Shown one piece after another: positions 51,634 through 59,520 of a DNA stretch of 64,000 nucleotides. Position numbers and translations under genes: made by a program. Each line of letters begins with the position of its first letter. Position 1 is the first letter of the stretch. Origin of the DNA: Hymenobacter swuensis DY53 (GTDB taxonomy: Bacteria > Bacteroidota > Bacteroidia > Cytophagales > Hymenobacteraceae); assembly GCF_000576555.1 (NCBI RefSeq), contig NZ_CP007145.1, forward strand, positions 2,108,001 through 2,172,000, in the 5' to 3' direction. The notes below the pieces were generated by a model. It did no database searches and had not been told where the DNA came from. It saw nothing but the letters and a program-made list of their open reading frames with translations.

Positions 51634-52796
51634 CAGGTGCCGCAGTTGAAATATTTGTCGTAGGCCGACTCGGGGATGAGGCGGAACTGGCTCAGGAGCT
51701 TGATGGGCCACTTCAGCAGTCGGATCAGCTCGTAGTTGTTGGGGTAAGAGCGGAAGGTAGTGGGCGGCGTGGCCACAATCTGGTCGAACTCCTCACGGGT
51801 AAGACCCAGGCGCTTGATGCATAGGTCGATGACCTTCTGATCCTCAATCTTATTGACGTGGGTGACGCGCTCCAGGGCCACTGCCCGAGGCATCTGCCCC
51901 GAACGCACCAAGGCTGAGTAGTTGAACAGGCGTCGGTCGATGTTGAACTTGGTGCGGTTGAGGTAGTAGATGACGCTCTGGTACAAATCATCGAAATAAT
52001 GGGCCCCGGGGTTCACCCAGTCCAGCTCCCGCTCCAGCAGCTGGTCCACGTCGGCGCGCACGTAATCGACGTGGTAGAGCAGCGTCACAGTTTTGATGCG
52101 GCGGATAAAGGCGTAGTAGAACATTTCCTTAATATCCAAGTGAAAACCCGGGTCGGCGGGTTTCCAGGGTCGTAGCGGCACTGTACCAAACTGCTTGTGC
52201 ACGGCCTTTAGGTACTTGCCATCGAGGTAGTTCCAGCTCAGCGGGGCAATGCCCTCGGTGCGGAACGACTGCCCGATAACGATTCGCTGAATGCCTTCTT
52301 TGGCGGCTACGCCGTACAGGGCCGTGGCAATGCCCACGTCGGTGCCTTCCTCCATATCGGGCACGGAGGCCTTCAGGAAGGCAATTTTCAGGTCCTTGGA
52401 TTCGCGCCAGTCGGAGGTGATAGTGCGCATTTCCACGCCCAGCTTGCGGCAGGCCTTGGTCATGTTCTCGCCTGCCACGGGGTTGCCGAAGCCGTCGTTG
52501 AAGTGTACTGCCAGCGGCCGCAGCCCCAGCTTCACTACGCAGTACCAGAGTGTAAACGAGGAATCCCGGCCTCCGCTGACGCCCAGCACGCAGTCGTACT
52601 TTTTACCCTGACCCAGCTGCTTGATGTCGGCCACCATTTCTCGCACGTGGCGCGCCCCGGCTTCCCCCAGCGGAAAAGCCCGGTCCATTTTATTGTGTAA
52701 AGCGCAAAAATTGCATTCGCCCGCCGCATCGAACTGAATACCAGGGACGGTCGTGTCCATGATGCAGCGGGTACATTGTTGGTAGGTGTTGGTCAT
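51633..52796 (-). CDS. PP-loop N-acetyl sugar amidotransferase (WbpG-like)
   Basis: 387 residues. The PP-loop ATP pyrophosphatase motif GVSGGRDSS is at 72-80. Two CxxC pairs, C8/C11 and C28/C31 (QQCTRCIMD, ECNFCALHNKM), form a zinc-knuckle-like N terminus seen in the N-acetyl sugar amidotransferase family. Such enzymes adenylate an acetamido group and swap in ammonia to give an amidine, as in O-antigen or legionaminic-acid-type sugars; ammonia normally comes from HisH/HisF-like partners. None are here, but a nitrilase-family hydrolase lies 88 bases upstream on the same strand. ATG 52796 fits the family start (TNTYQQCTRCIMD). Confidence 0.88.
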   Translation of the reverse strand: MTNTYQQCTRCIMDTTVPGIQFDAAGECNFCALHNKMDRAFPLGEAGARHVREMVADIKQLGQGKKYDCVLGVSGGRDSSFTLWYCVVKLGLRPLAVHFNDGFGNPVAGENMTKACRKLGVEMRTITSDWRESKDLKIAFLKASVPDMEEGTDVGIATALYGVAAKEGIQRIVIGQSFRTEGIAPLSWNYLDGKYLKAVHKQFGTVPLRPWKPADPGFHLDIKEMFYYAFIRRIKTVTLLYHVDYVRADVDQLLERELDWVNPGAHYFDDLYQSVIYYLNRTKFNIDRRLFNYSALVRSGQMPRAVALERVTHVNKIEDQKVIDLCIKRLGLTREEFDQIVATPPTTFRSYPNNYELIRLLKWPIKLLSQFRLIPESAYDKYFNCGT

Positions 52797-52884
52797 ATGG
52801 TCAGGAACAGGGGCAGTCTGGCGCAGGCACCGGAAAAACGGCGCGGGTTGTGACGCACCAGAGAAATACGAAACAAGAGGTACG

Positions 52885-53820
52885 CTACGCGGATAGCTTA
52901 TCGAAGGCAAAGCCCTTGCGCTGCAGCATCTGGCCGATCTGAGTGCCCTGCTCGGCGCGTATCGGGCGGGGTAGGTCGGCCACTACCAGGTCGCCGGCAA
53001 ACTCGTTGAACTTGCCCTGGGCCCGGATGCCGCTGGCATCTACGGCCAGCGAGCAGCCCACGCTCTTCTTGCCCTCGTAGGGGCCGCCCACAATGTACCC
53101 GACGGAGGTAGTGCCTACCACCGATACGTTATAGAGTTGAGCCAGAATAGAATACGGCTTCACCCATTTCTCGCGGTAGGGGTCGTGCTCCTCGGTGATA
53201 GAATAATCCACCGTCCAAGACGAGGGCGAGAGGATGAACTCGGCCCCCATGCGGGCTAGCGTGTGGCCGATGGGTAGGCCGTCGAGGAAGTTATCGGCGC
53301 AGATGTTTACCCCAATTTTACCCAGCGGCGTATCCACCACGTTCAGCGTCTGGCCCACGGCGTAGAAAGGCAGCTCTACTTCCAGTAGGTTAATCTTGTG
53401 GTATTTGCAGATGATTTCGCCCTGCGGGTTGATGAGGATGGCGGCGTTGTAGTTGCGGCCATCAGGGGCGCGCTCGGTGAGGCCGGCGCAGAGGTAGAGG
53501 TTGTGGCGCAGCGCGGCCTGGCAGAGCCGGTCGGAGTAGGGGCCGGGAATGGGTTGGGCCTCGGTGAGGGCGCTGGGATGCGTCCAGGCAAAATCGAGGG
53601 TTTCGGGCAGCAGCACTACGTCGCACTGGTGCGTTGCGGCCTCGGCAATCATGCGCTCGGCCCGCTCCAGGTTGCGTTCCGGCTCGCCGCCTTCTACCAG
53701 CAGCTGGCCCATGCCCACCCGGATGGAGCCGGCGAAAGTAGCCGCCGCGGGAGCCGGAGCAGCCAATGCCGCCGTGGCCGCCCGGGCCGCCGAAGTTTTA
53801 CGAAAAGGAAAGAGAGCCAT
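52885..53820 (-). CDS. Nitrilase-superfamily carbon-nitrogen hydrolase
   Basis: About 311 residues. Catalytic triad visible: Glu73 in VVLLPETLDFAW, Lys142 in CKYHKINLLE, Cys174 in VNICADNFLDG. The Ala/Pro-rich first ~30 residues are not part of the fold. Family members hydrolyse amides, nitriles or carbamoyl groups, or act as glutaminase domains (as in glutamine-dependent NAD synthetase). It is first gene of an operon with the PP-loop sugar amidotransferase and aat, so it may supply ammonia to the amidotransferase; this is inference. Start ATG 53820 was used; a GTG at 53826 would add two residues. Confidence 0.88.
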   Translation of the reverse strand: MALFPFRKTSAARAATAALAAPAPAAATFAGSIRVGMGQLLVEGGEPERNLERAERMIAEAATHQCDVVLLPETLDFAWTHPSALTEAQPIPGPYSDRLCQAALRHNLYLCAGLTERAPDGRNYNAAILINPQGEIICKYHKINLLEVELPFYAVGQTLNVVDTPLGKIGVNICADNFLDGLPIGHTLARMGAEFILSPSSWTVDYSITEEHDPYREKWVKPYSILAQLYNVSVVGTTSVGYIVGGPYEGKKSVGCSLAVDASGIRAQGKFNEFAGDLVVADLPRPIRAEQGTQIGQMLQRKGFAFDKLSA

Positions 53821-54207
53821 ACGCACGCATCAACAAAGGGTAAGAAAACAAGAAAAGTTAACTCAACTGAACTGGTGGGGCGGGGGTGGGACAGAGGGCG
53901 CAGGACAAGCATGATCTGAACCGGGCGCTGCCGGGCGAATTTCCCAAGGCGGACGGCTCAACGCAACGACATAAAGGCAGTCGGATGAGATGCTGAAAAT
54001 AAAGTTCCCGGACCGAATAAACCTTTAAGCTCGTCATTAGTCGGCCGCAATTTACGGGGAATATGCGGGCTGTTGAATAAAATCTGGAATCTTGTTCCGA
54101 CCACAGAACCGGTAGTTCGTGGCAACCTGGTGGCTGCGCCGCGCGGCAGCCAGCGCGAAATGCCTACTTTTGCCGGTATTCTGCACTGATCTTATTCTTT
54201 CTTGACG
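53821..54207. other. 387-base divergent intergenic region
   Basis: Between the nitrilase-family gene (minus) and valS (plus). No gene was supported; the plus-strand part holds a TACTTTTG promoter motif for valS at 54165. A CGCCGCGCGGCAGCC-type GC-rich patch near 54140 is the only other structure seen. Confidence 0.5.
54165..54172 (+). promoter_or_regulatory. TAnnTTTG motif before valS
   Basis: TACTTTTG, 36 bases before the ATG at 54208. Confidence 0.5.
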
Positions 54208-56838
54208 ATGTCCATCGCCAAAACCTATACCCCCGCCGACGTTGAAGCCAAGTGGTACCAGCGCTGGCAGGAGCAGGGCTTCTTCAAAGCCAAAGCCAAC
54301 CCCCGCAAGCAGCCCTACACCGTGGTGATTCCGCCGCCCAACGTAACGGGCGTGCTGCACATGGGCCACATGCTCAACAATACTATCCAGGACGTGCTGG
54401 TGCGCCGCGCCCGCATGCAGGGCAAAGAAGCCTGCTGGGTGCCCGGCACCGACCATGCCTCCATTGCCACCGAGGCCAAGGTGGTGGCGCTGCTGAAGGA
54501 GCAGGGCATCGAGAAGAAGGACTTGACCCGGGAGCAGTTTCTGGAGCACGCCTTTGCGTGGAAGGAAAAGTACGGTGGTATCATCCTGGAGCAGCTCAAG
54601 CAGCTGGGCGCCAGCTGCGACTGGGACCGGACGCGCTTCACCATGGAGCCCGAACTGACCGAGGCTGTACTGCGTGTGTTCGTGGACCTGCACCAGAAGG
54701 GCCTCGTGTACCGTGGCATCCGGATGGTAAACTGGGACCCGCTGGGCCAGACGGCGCTGTCTGATGAGGAAGTGATTCCCAAGGACGTCATGGCCAAGAT
54801 GTACCACCTGCGGTATGAAGTGGTGGGGCAGGAGGGCCAGTTCCTGACCGTAGCTACGTCGCGCCCCGAAACCATTATGGCCGACGTGGCGGTGGCGGTG
54901 AACCCCAATGACCCGCGCTATACGCACCTGCACGGCGCGAAAGTGCGGATTCCGCTGCTGGGCCGCGAAATTCCGGTGATTCTGGACGAGTACGTAAGCA
55001 TCGACTTCGGCACGGGCGCGCTGAAGGTGACGCCGGCCCACGATTTGAACGACTACGAGCTGGGCGTGAAGCACAACCTGCCCGTTATCGACATTCTGAA
55101 CAATGACGGCTCGCTCAACGAAAAAGCGGTGCTGTACGTGGGCCAGGACCGTTTCGCGGCCCGCCGCAACATCGTGAAGGACCTGGAGGAAGCCGGCCAC
55201 TTGGTGAAGGTGGAGGAGTACGCCAGCATCGTGCAGACCTCGGAGCGCACCAAGGCCGTCATTGAGCCGCGCCTGAGTTTGCAGTGGTTCCTGAAAATGG
55301 AGCACCTGGCCAAGCCGGCCCTGGAAGTGGTAGAAAACGACACCGTGAAGCTGCACCCCGCCAAGTTCAAGAACACCTACCGGGTGTGGATGGAGAACGT
55401 GCGCGACTGGTGCATTTCGCGGCAGCTGTGGTGGGGCCAGCAGATTCCGGCCTACTACCTGCCCGACGGCACCTACGTGGTGGCCCTCACCGCCGAGGAA
55501 GCCCTGATCCAGGCCCGCGAGCAGAGCGGCAACAAGGACCTGCAACTCTCGGATCTGCGCCAGGACGAGGACGTGCTGGATACCTGGTTTTCGTCGTGGC
55601 TGTGGCCGATTTCGGTGTTCGACGGGTTCAAGGACCCCGACAACGCCGACGTCAACTATTTCTACCCCACCAACGACCTGGTGACGGGGCCGGACATCCT
55701 GTTCTTCTGGGTGGCCCGCATGATTATGGCCGGCCTGGAATTCCGCAAGGAAGTGCCCTTCCGCAACGTGTACCTCACCGGCATCGTGCGCGACGCCCAG
55801 GGCCGCAAGATGAGCAAGCAGCTCGGCAACTCGCCCGACCCGCTGGACCTCATCAAGCAGTTTGGGGCCGACGGGGTGCGGACCGGGATGCTGTTCTCGG
55901 CCCCGGCTGGCAACGACTTGCTCTACGACGAAAAGCTGGTGGAGCAGGGCCGCAACTTCAGCAACAAGCTCTGGAACGCCTTCCGCCTCACGCAGGGCTG
56001 GGAGGTAGACGCTGCCCTGCCCTTCCCCAACGAGAAGGCTGTGGAGTGGTTCTCGGCCAAGCTCAACGCCACCATTGCCGAGCTGGACGAGCACTTCGAG
56101 AAGTTCCGGATGTCGGACGCGCTGATGACGGTGTACAAGCTGGTGTGGGACGACTTCTGCTCAGAGTACCTGGAGATGATCAAACCCGCCTACCAGGCCC
56201 CCATCGACCCCGAAACGCTGCGCCTGACCACCGGTTTCCTCGAAACCCTGCTCAAGCTGCTGCACCCGTTCATGCCCTTCATCACCGAGGAAATCTGGCA
56301 CGAGCTGAAGGAGCGCGGCCCCAAGGAGTACGTGTGCGTGGCTGCCTGGCCCAAGGCCCAGCCCGTAGCGGGTGCCGCCGAGGTGCTGGCCCGCATGGAA
56401 AAGGCTCTGGCCATTGTGGGCGGCGTGCGCACCATCCGCAACCAGAAGGGCCTGGGCCCCAACAAGCCCCTGACCCTGGCCGCTAAAACCGACGACACCC
56501 AACTGCTCCAGGACTACGACCCCATCATCCGCAAACTGGCTTCCCTCACCGAGGTTTCGGTGGTGACGGAAGCGCCGGCGGCTTCGGTGGGATTCGTGGC
56601 GGGCGGTGCGGAGTTCTTCGTGCCGCTGGAAGGCCAGATTGACCTCGGGGCCGAGAAGGAGCGCCTGACCAAGGAGTTGGAATACGCCCAGGGCTTCCGC
56701 GACTCGGTGCTGAAGAAGCTGGCCAACGAGAAGTTCGTGGCCAACGCCAAGCCCGACCTGGTGGAGCGCGAGCGGCAGAAGCTGGCCGACGCCGAAGCCA
56801 AAATCACGGCCCTGGAGCAGAGCCTGGCGGCGCTGTAA
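54208..56838 (+). CDS. valS: Valyl-tRNA synthetase
   Basis: 876-residue class I synthetase that charges tRNA-Val. HIGH motif HMGH at 51-54 (PPPNVTGVLHMGHMLNN); editing (CP1) domain with VATSRPETIMADVAVAV and GTGALKVTPAHDLNDYELG; KMSKS-type loop at 534-538 as KMSKQ (Gln for the last Ser, then LGNSPDPLDLI); anticodon-binding domain ~620-760; C-terminal coiled coil ~805-876 (LTKELEYAQGFRDSVLKKL). Preceded by a TAnnTTTG box at 54165. ATG 54208 chosen over an earlier TTG at 54202. A long antisense open frame on the minus strand is a shadow. Confidence 0.97.
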   Translation: MSIAKTYTPADVEAKWYQRWQEQGFFKAKANPRKQPYTVVIPPPNVTGVLHMGHMLNNTIQDVLVRRARMQGKEACWVPGTDHASIATEAKVVALLKEQGIEKKDLTREQFLEHAFAWKEKYGGIILEQLKQLGASCDWDRTRFTMEPELTEAVLRVFVDLHQKGLVYRGIRMVNWDPLGQTALSDEEVIPKDVMAKMYHLRYEVVGQEGQFLTVATSRPETIMADVAVAVNPNDPRYTHLHGAKVRIPLLGREIPVILDEYVSIDFGTGALKVTPAHDLNDYELGVKHNLPVIDILNNDGSLNEKAVLYVGQDRFAARRNIVKDLEEAGHLVKVEEYASIVQTSERTKAVIEPRLSLQWFLKMEHLAKPALEVVENDTVKLHPAKFKNTYRVWMENVRDWCISRQLWWGQQIPAYYLPDGTYVVALTAEEALIQAREQSGNKDLQLSDLRQDEDVLDTWFSSWLWPISVFDGFKDPDNADVNYFYPTNDLVTGPDILFFWVARMIMAGLEFRKEVPFRNVYLTGIVRDAQGRKMSKQLGNSPDPLDLIKQFGADGVRTGMLFSAPAGNDLLYDEKLVEQGRNFSNKLWNAFRLTQGWEVDAALPFPNEKAVEWFSAKLNATIAELDEHFEKFRMSDALMTVYKLVWDDFCSEYLEMIKPAYQAPIDPETLRLTTGFLETLLKLLHPFMPFITEEIWHELKERGPKEYVCVAAWPKAQPVAGAAEVLARMEKALAIVGGVRTIRNQKGLGPNKPLTLAAKTDDTQLLQDYDPIIRKLASLTEVSVVTEAPAASVGFVAGGAEFFVPLEGQIDLGAEKERLTKELEYAQGFRDSVLKKLANEKFVANAKPDLVERERQKLADAEAKITALEQSLAAL

Positions 56839-56849
56839 GCCAGATCTAG

Positions 56850-56941
56850 TGTAGAGACGCGACACTTCGCGTCTCCCGTCAGAACGACCCGTTTTATCCG
56901 GTACCGTTCAACGAGGAGACGCGAAGTGTCGCGTCTCTACA
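56850..56941. repeat. Nested inverted repeat, 27-bp perfect arms (GAGACGCGA type)
   Basis: Arms 56850-56876 and 56915-56941 are perfectly complementary; each arm is itself a small palindrome (GAGACGCGA/TTCGCGTCTC). It lies between valS and the S9 peptidase gene, 12 bases after the valS stop, and probably acts as its terminator. Confidence 0.85.
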
Positions 56942-57068
56942 TTCCGGCTGGTGCGGTTGCTATGATAAACCCGGGTGGCCCTCTGCCATTTTTACGGCCT
57001 CCGCCGCCGCCCTTCGCAAATTCCCCGTTTCTTTAGCGCATACTTTTCACTTGCTGACTTGTTGCGCT

Positions 57069-59195
57069 ATGAATTTCCTTTCCACCTGGCTCACGGGCGC
57101 GGGGGTGCTGCTGAGCGGCGCGCTTTTCGCCCAAAGCACTACTGCTACCATGCCCAAACCTCCCGTTGCGGCTCTCCAGCCCAAAGAACTCAAGTCACCC
57201 TTCGGCACCCGCCTCGACAACTACTACTGGCTCAATGAGCGCGAAAACCCGGCCGTCATCAGCTACCTGAATGCCGAAAACGCCTATTTCGAGCAGCAGA
57301 TGGCCCCGGTGAAGGGGCTGGAGGAAAAGCTGTTCCAGGAAATCAAGGGCCGCATCAAGGAGCAGGACGAGTCGGTGCCGTACCGGGATAATGGGTACTA
57401 CTACTACACCCGCTTCGAAGCCGGGGCCGAGTACCCAATTTACTGCCGCAAAAAAGGCAGCCTGAGCGCCAAGGAGGAAATTCTGCTGAATGCCAACGAG
57501 CTGGGCAAGGGTAAGGCCTACTACCAGATTGGCGGCTTCGAGGTGAGCGACGACAACCAGGTGCTGGCCTACTCTGAGGACGTGGTGAGCCGCCGCCTGT
57601 ACACGCTGCGCTTCCGCAACCTGCAAACCAGCCAACTCTACCCCGAGCAGATTCCGAACACCAGCGGCAACGCCGTGTGGGCCGCCGACAACAAAACCGT
57701 CTTCTACACCCGCAAGGACCCCAGCACGCTGCTGGACTACCAGCTCTACCGCCACACCCTGGGCACCGACCCCGGCAAGGACCAATTGGTATACGAGGAG
57801 AAGGACAACACCTTCCGCATCGGGGTGCACCGCTCCAAGTCGCGGCAATACGTATTCCTGACGATTGGCAGCACCATGTCGTCGGAGGTGCGGTACGTGG
57901 AGGCCGGCAAGCCCACGGCGGCGCTGCAGGTGTTTCTGCCCCGCGAGGCCGACCATCTGTACGAAGTGGAGCACTTCGGCAACGACTTCTATGTGCTGTC
58001 CAACGCCGGCGCGCCCAACTTCCGGCTGCTGAAAACGCCGGTGAAGAACACCGTCAAAACGGCCTGGCAGGAGGTTATTGCCCACCGCCCCGACGTGTTC
58101 CTGGAAAACATGGAGTTGTTCAAGGATTACCTGGTGCTGGGCGAGCGGAAGGAAGGCCTGCTGCAGCTGCGCGTGATTCGGTGGAAAGACAAGCAGGAGC
58201 ACTACCTCAACTTCGGGGAGCCCACCTACACGGCCGCCATCAGCATCAACCCCGAGTTTGATACGCCCGTGCTGCGCTACGGCTACTCCTCGCTCACCAC
58301 GCCCAATTCCACCTTCGACTACGACATGAACGCCCGCAGCAAGAAGCTGCTGAAGGAGCAAACCGTGCTCGGGAGCTTCAAAAAGGAGGATTACGTGACC
58401 GAGCGGGTGTACGCCACCGCCACCGACGGCACCAAAATCCCGATGTCCATCGTCTACAAGAAGGGCTTCAAGAAGGACGGTTCGGCCCCGCTGCTGCAGT
58501 ACGCCTACGGCTCCTACGGCTACTCCATGGATGCCACCTTCAGTGCCGCCCGCCTGAGTTTGTTGGATCGGGGCTTTGCCTACGTCATCTGTCACATCCG
58601 GGGTGGGCAGGAGATGGGCCGGCAGTGGTACGAGAACGGCAAGAAGCTCAAGAAGAAAAACACCTTCACTGACTTCACCGACTGCTCTAAATTCCTCATC
58701 GACCAGAAGTTCACCTCCGCCGACAAGCTGTTTGCCATGGGCGGCTCGGCCGGCGGCCTGCTGATGGGCGCGGTGGTGAACAACCACCCCGAGTACTACA
58801 AAGGCGTAGTGGCGGCCGTGCCCTTCGTGGACGTGGTGACCACCATGCTCGACGAAAGCATTCCGCTGACCACCGGCGAGTACGACGAGTGGGGCAACCC
58901 CAACCAGAAGGAGTTCTACGAGTACATGCTCTCGTACTCGCCCTACGACCAGGTGAAAGCCCAGGCTTACCCCAACATGCTCGTGACCACCGGCCTGCAC
59001 GACTCGCAGGTGCAGTACTTCGAGCCGGCCAAGTGGGTAGCCAAGCTGCGCACCGTGAAAATCGACAACAACCTGCTGCTGCTCCACACCGACATGGCCG
59101 CCGGCCACGGTGGGGCCTCGGGCCGCTTCAAATCCATCCACGACACGGCCCGGCAGTTTGCCTTTATGCTGCTGCTACTCGGTGTGAAGGCATAA
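57069..59195 (+). CDS. S9-family prolyl oligopeptidase (oligopeptidase B-like), exported
   Basis: About 708 residues. Signal peptide (AGVLLSGALFAQ) of ~25 residues, then the seven-bladed propeller domain (~75-450) and the C-terminal alpha/beta hydrolase. Catalytic Ser560 in AMGGSAGGLLMG, Asp645 in TGLHDSQV and His680 in AAGHGG. The HIRGGQEMGRQWYENGK segment marks the oligopeptidase B/PtrB group. It cleaves short peptides after basic or proline residues; exact specificity is not predictable. ATG 57069 follows the signal-peptide logic. A hairpin terminator is at 59251. Confidence 0.95.
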   Translation: MNFLSTWLTGAGVLLSGALFAQSTTATMPKPPVAALQPKELKSPFGTRLDNYYWLNERENPAVISYLNAENAYFEQQMAPVKGLEEKLFQEIKGRIKEQDESVPYRDNGYYYYTRFEAGAEYPIYCRKKGSLSAKEEILLNANELGKGKAYYQIGGFEVSDDNQVLAYSEDVVSRRLYTLRFRNLQTSQLYPEQIPNTSGNAVWAADNKTVFYTRKDPSTLLDYQLYRHTLGTDPGKDQLVYEEKDNTFRIGVHRSKSRQYVFLTIGSTMSSEVRYVEAGKPTAALQVFLPREADHLYEVEHFGNDFYVLSNAGAPNFRLLKTPVKNTVKTAWQEVIAHRPDVFLENMELFKDYLVLGERKEGLLQLRVIRWKDKQEHYLNFGEPTYTAAISINPEFDTPVLRYGYSSLTTPNSTFDYDMNARSKKLLKEQTVLGSFKKEDYVTERVYATATDGTKIPMSIVYKKGFKKDGSAPLLQYAYGSYGYSMDATFSAARLSLLDRGFAYVICHIRGGQEMGRQWYENGKKLKKKNTFTDFTDCSKFLIDQKFTSADKLFAMGGSAGGLLMGAVVNNHPEYYKGVVAAVPFVDVVTTMLDESIPLTTGEYDEWGNPNQKEFYEYMLSYSPYDQVKAQAYPNMLVTTGLHDSQVQYFEPAKWVAKLRTVKIDNNLLLLHTDMAAGHGGASGRFKSIHDTARQFAFMLLLLGVKA

Positions 59196-59250
59196 GCACC
59201 GGTCCGATGGCTTTCAACCGCCAGACCGGTGGGAAACGCCCGCTACGTCA

Positions 59251-59279
59251 CGCCGCCCCGGTAACCGGGGCGGCGTTTT
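59251..59279 (+). terminator. Intrinsic terminator after the S9 peptidase gene
   Basis: 11-bp GC stem (CGCCGCCCCGG/CCGGGGCGGCG, 59251-59261 and 59265-59275), 3-base loop, then TTTTG. Confidence 0.82.
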
Positions 59280-59447
59280 GCTTGTTGTCTGCCACAAACC
59301 CGACAAATATTCAGATGCTGGTGCCACCCTGGGGCCGAAGCTGTGTCTGTGGCTCGGTTGCCTGGTCTTCGGGCGGTCTTTCTCGGGTTTCTAGCGCAGA
59401 AAACGGCCCTTTGGTCGGGTTCGTAGCGGGAGCGGGGATGGGGCCGC

Positions 59448-59455
59448 TAGGTTTG
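59448..59455 (+). promoter_or_regulatory. TAnnTTTG motif before the TonB-type barrel gene
   Basis: TAGGTTTG, 66 bases before the ATG at 59521. The 325-base gap from 59196 holds this and the terminator, nothing else seen. Confidence 0.4.
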
Positions 59456-59520
59456 CACCGGCGCCTAACTCCGGTTGGCGTTGGGTGCCCCGGTCGGCGG
59501 CCAATATTCCCCTCGTGCTC

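Noticed and set aside
54052..56094. 680-codon open frame on the minus strand opposite valS
   Set aside because: Antisense shadow of a GC-rich gene; His/Val/Gly-rich product without any family feature, while the plus strand encodes a complete valyl-tRNA synthetase.
57195..59141. 648-codon open frame on the minus strand opposite the S9 peptidase
   Set aside because: Same kind of antisense shadow; low-complexity product and the plus-strand frame has a full catalytic triad.
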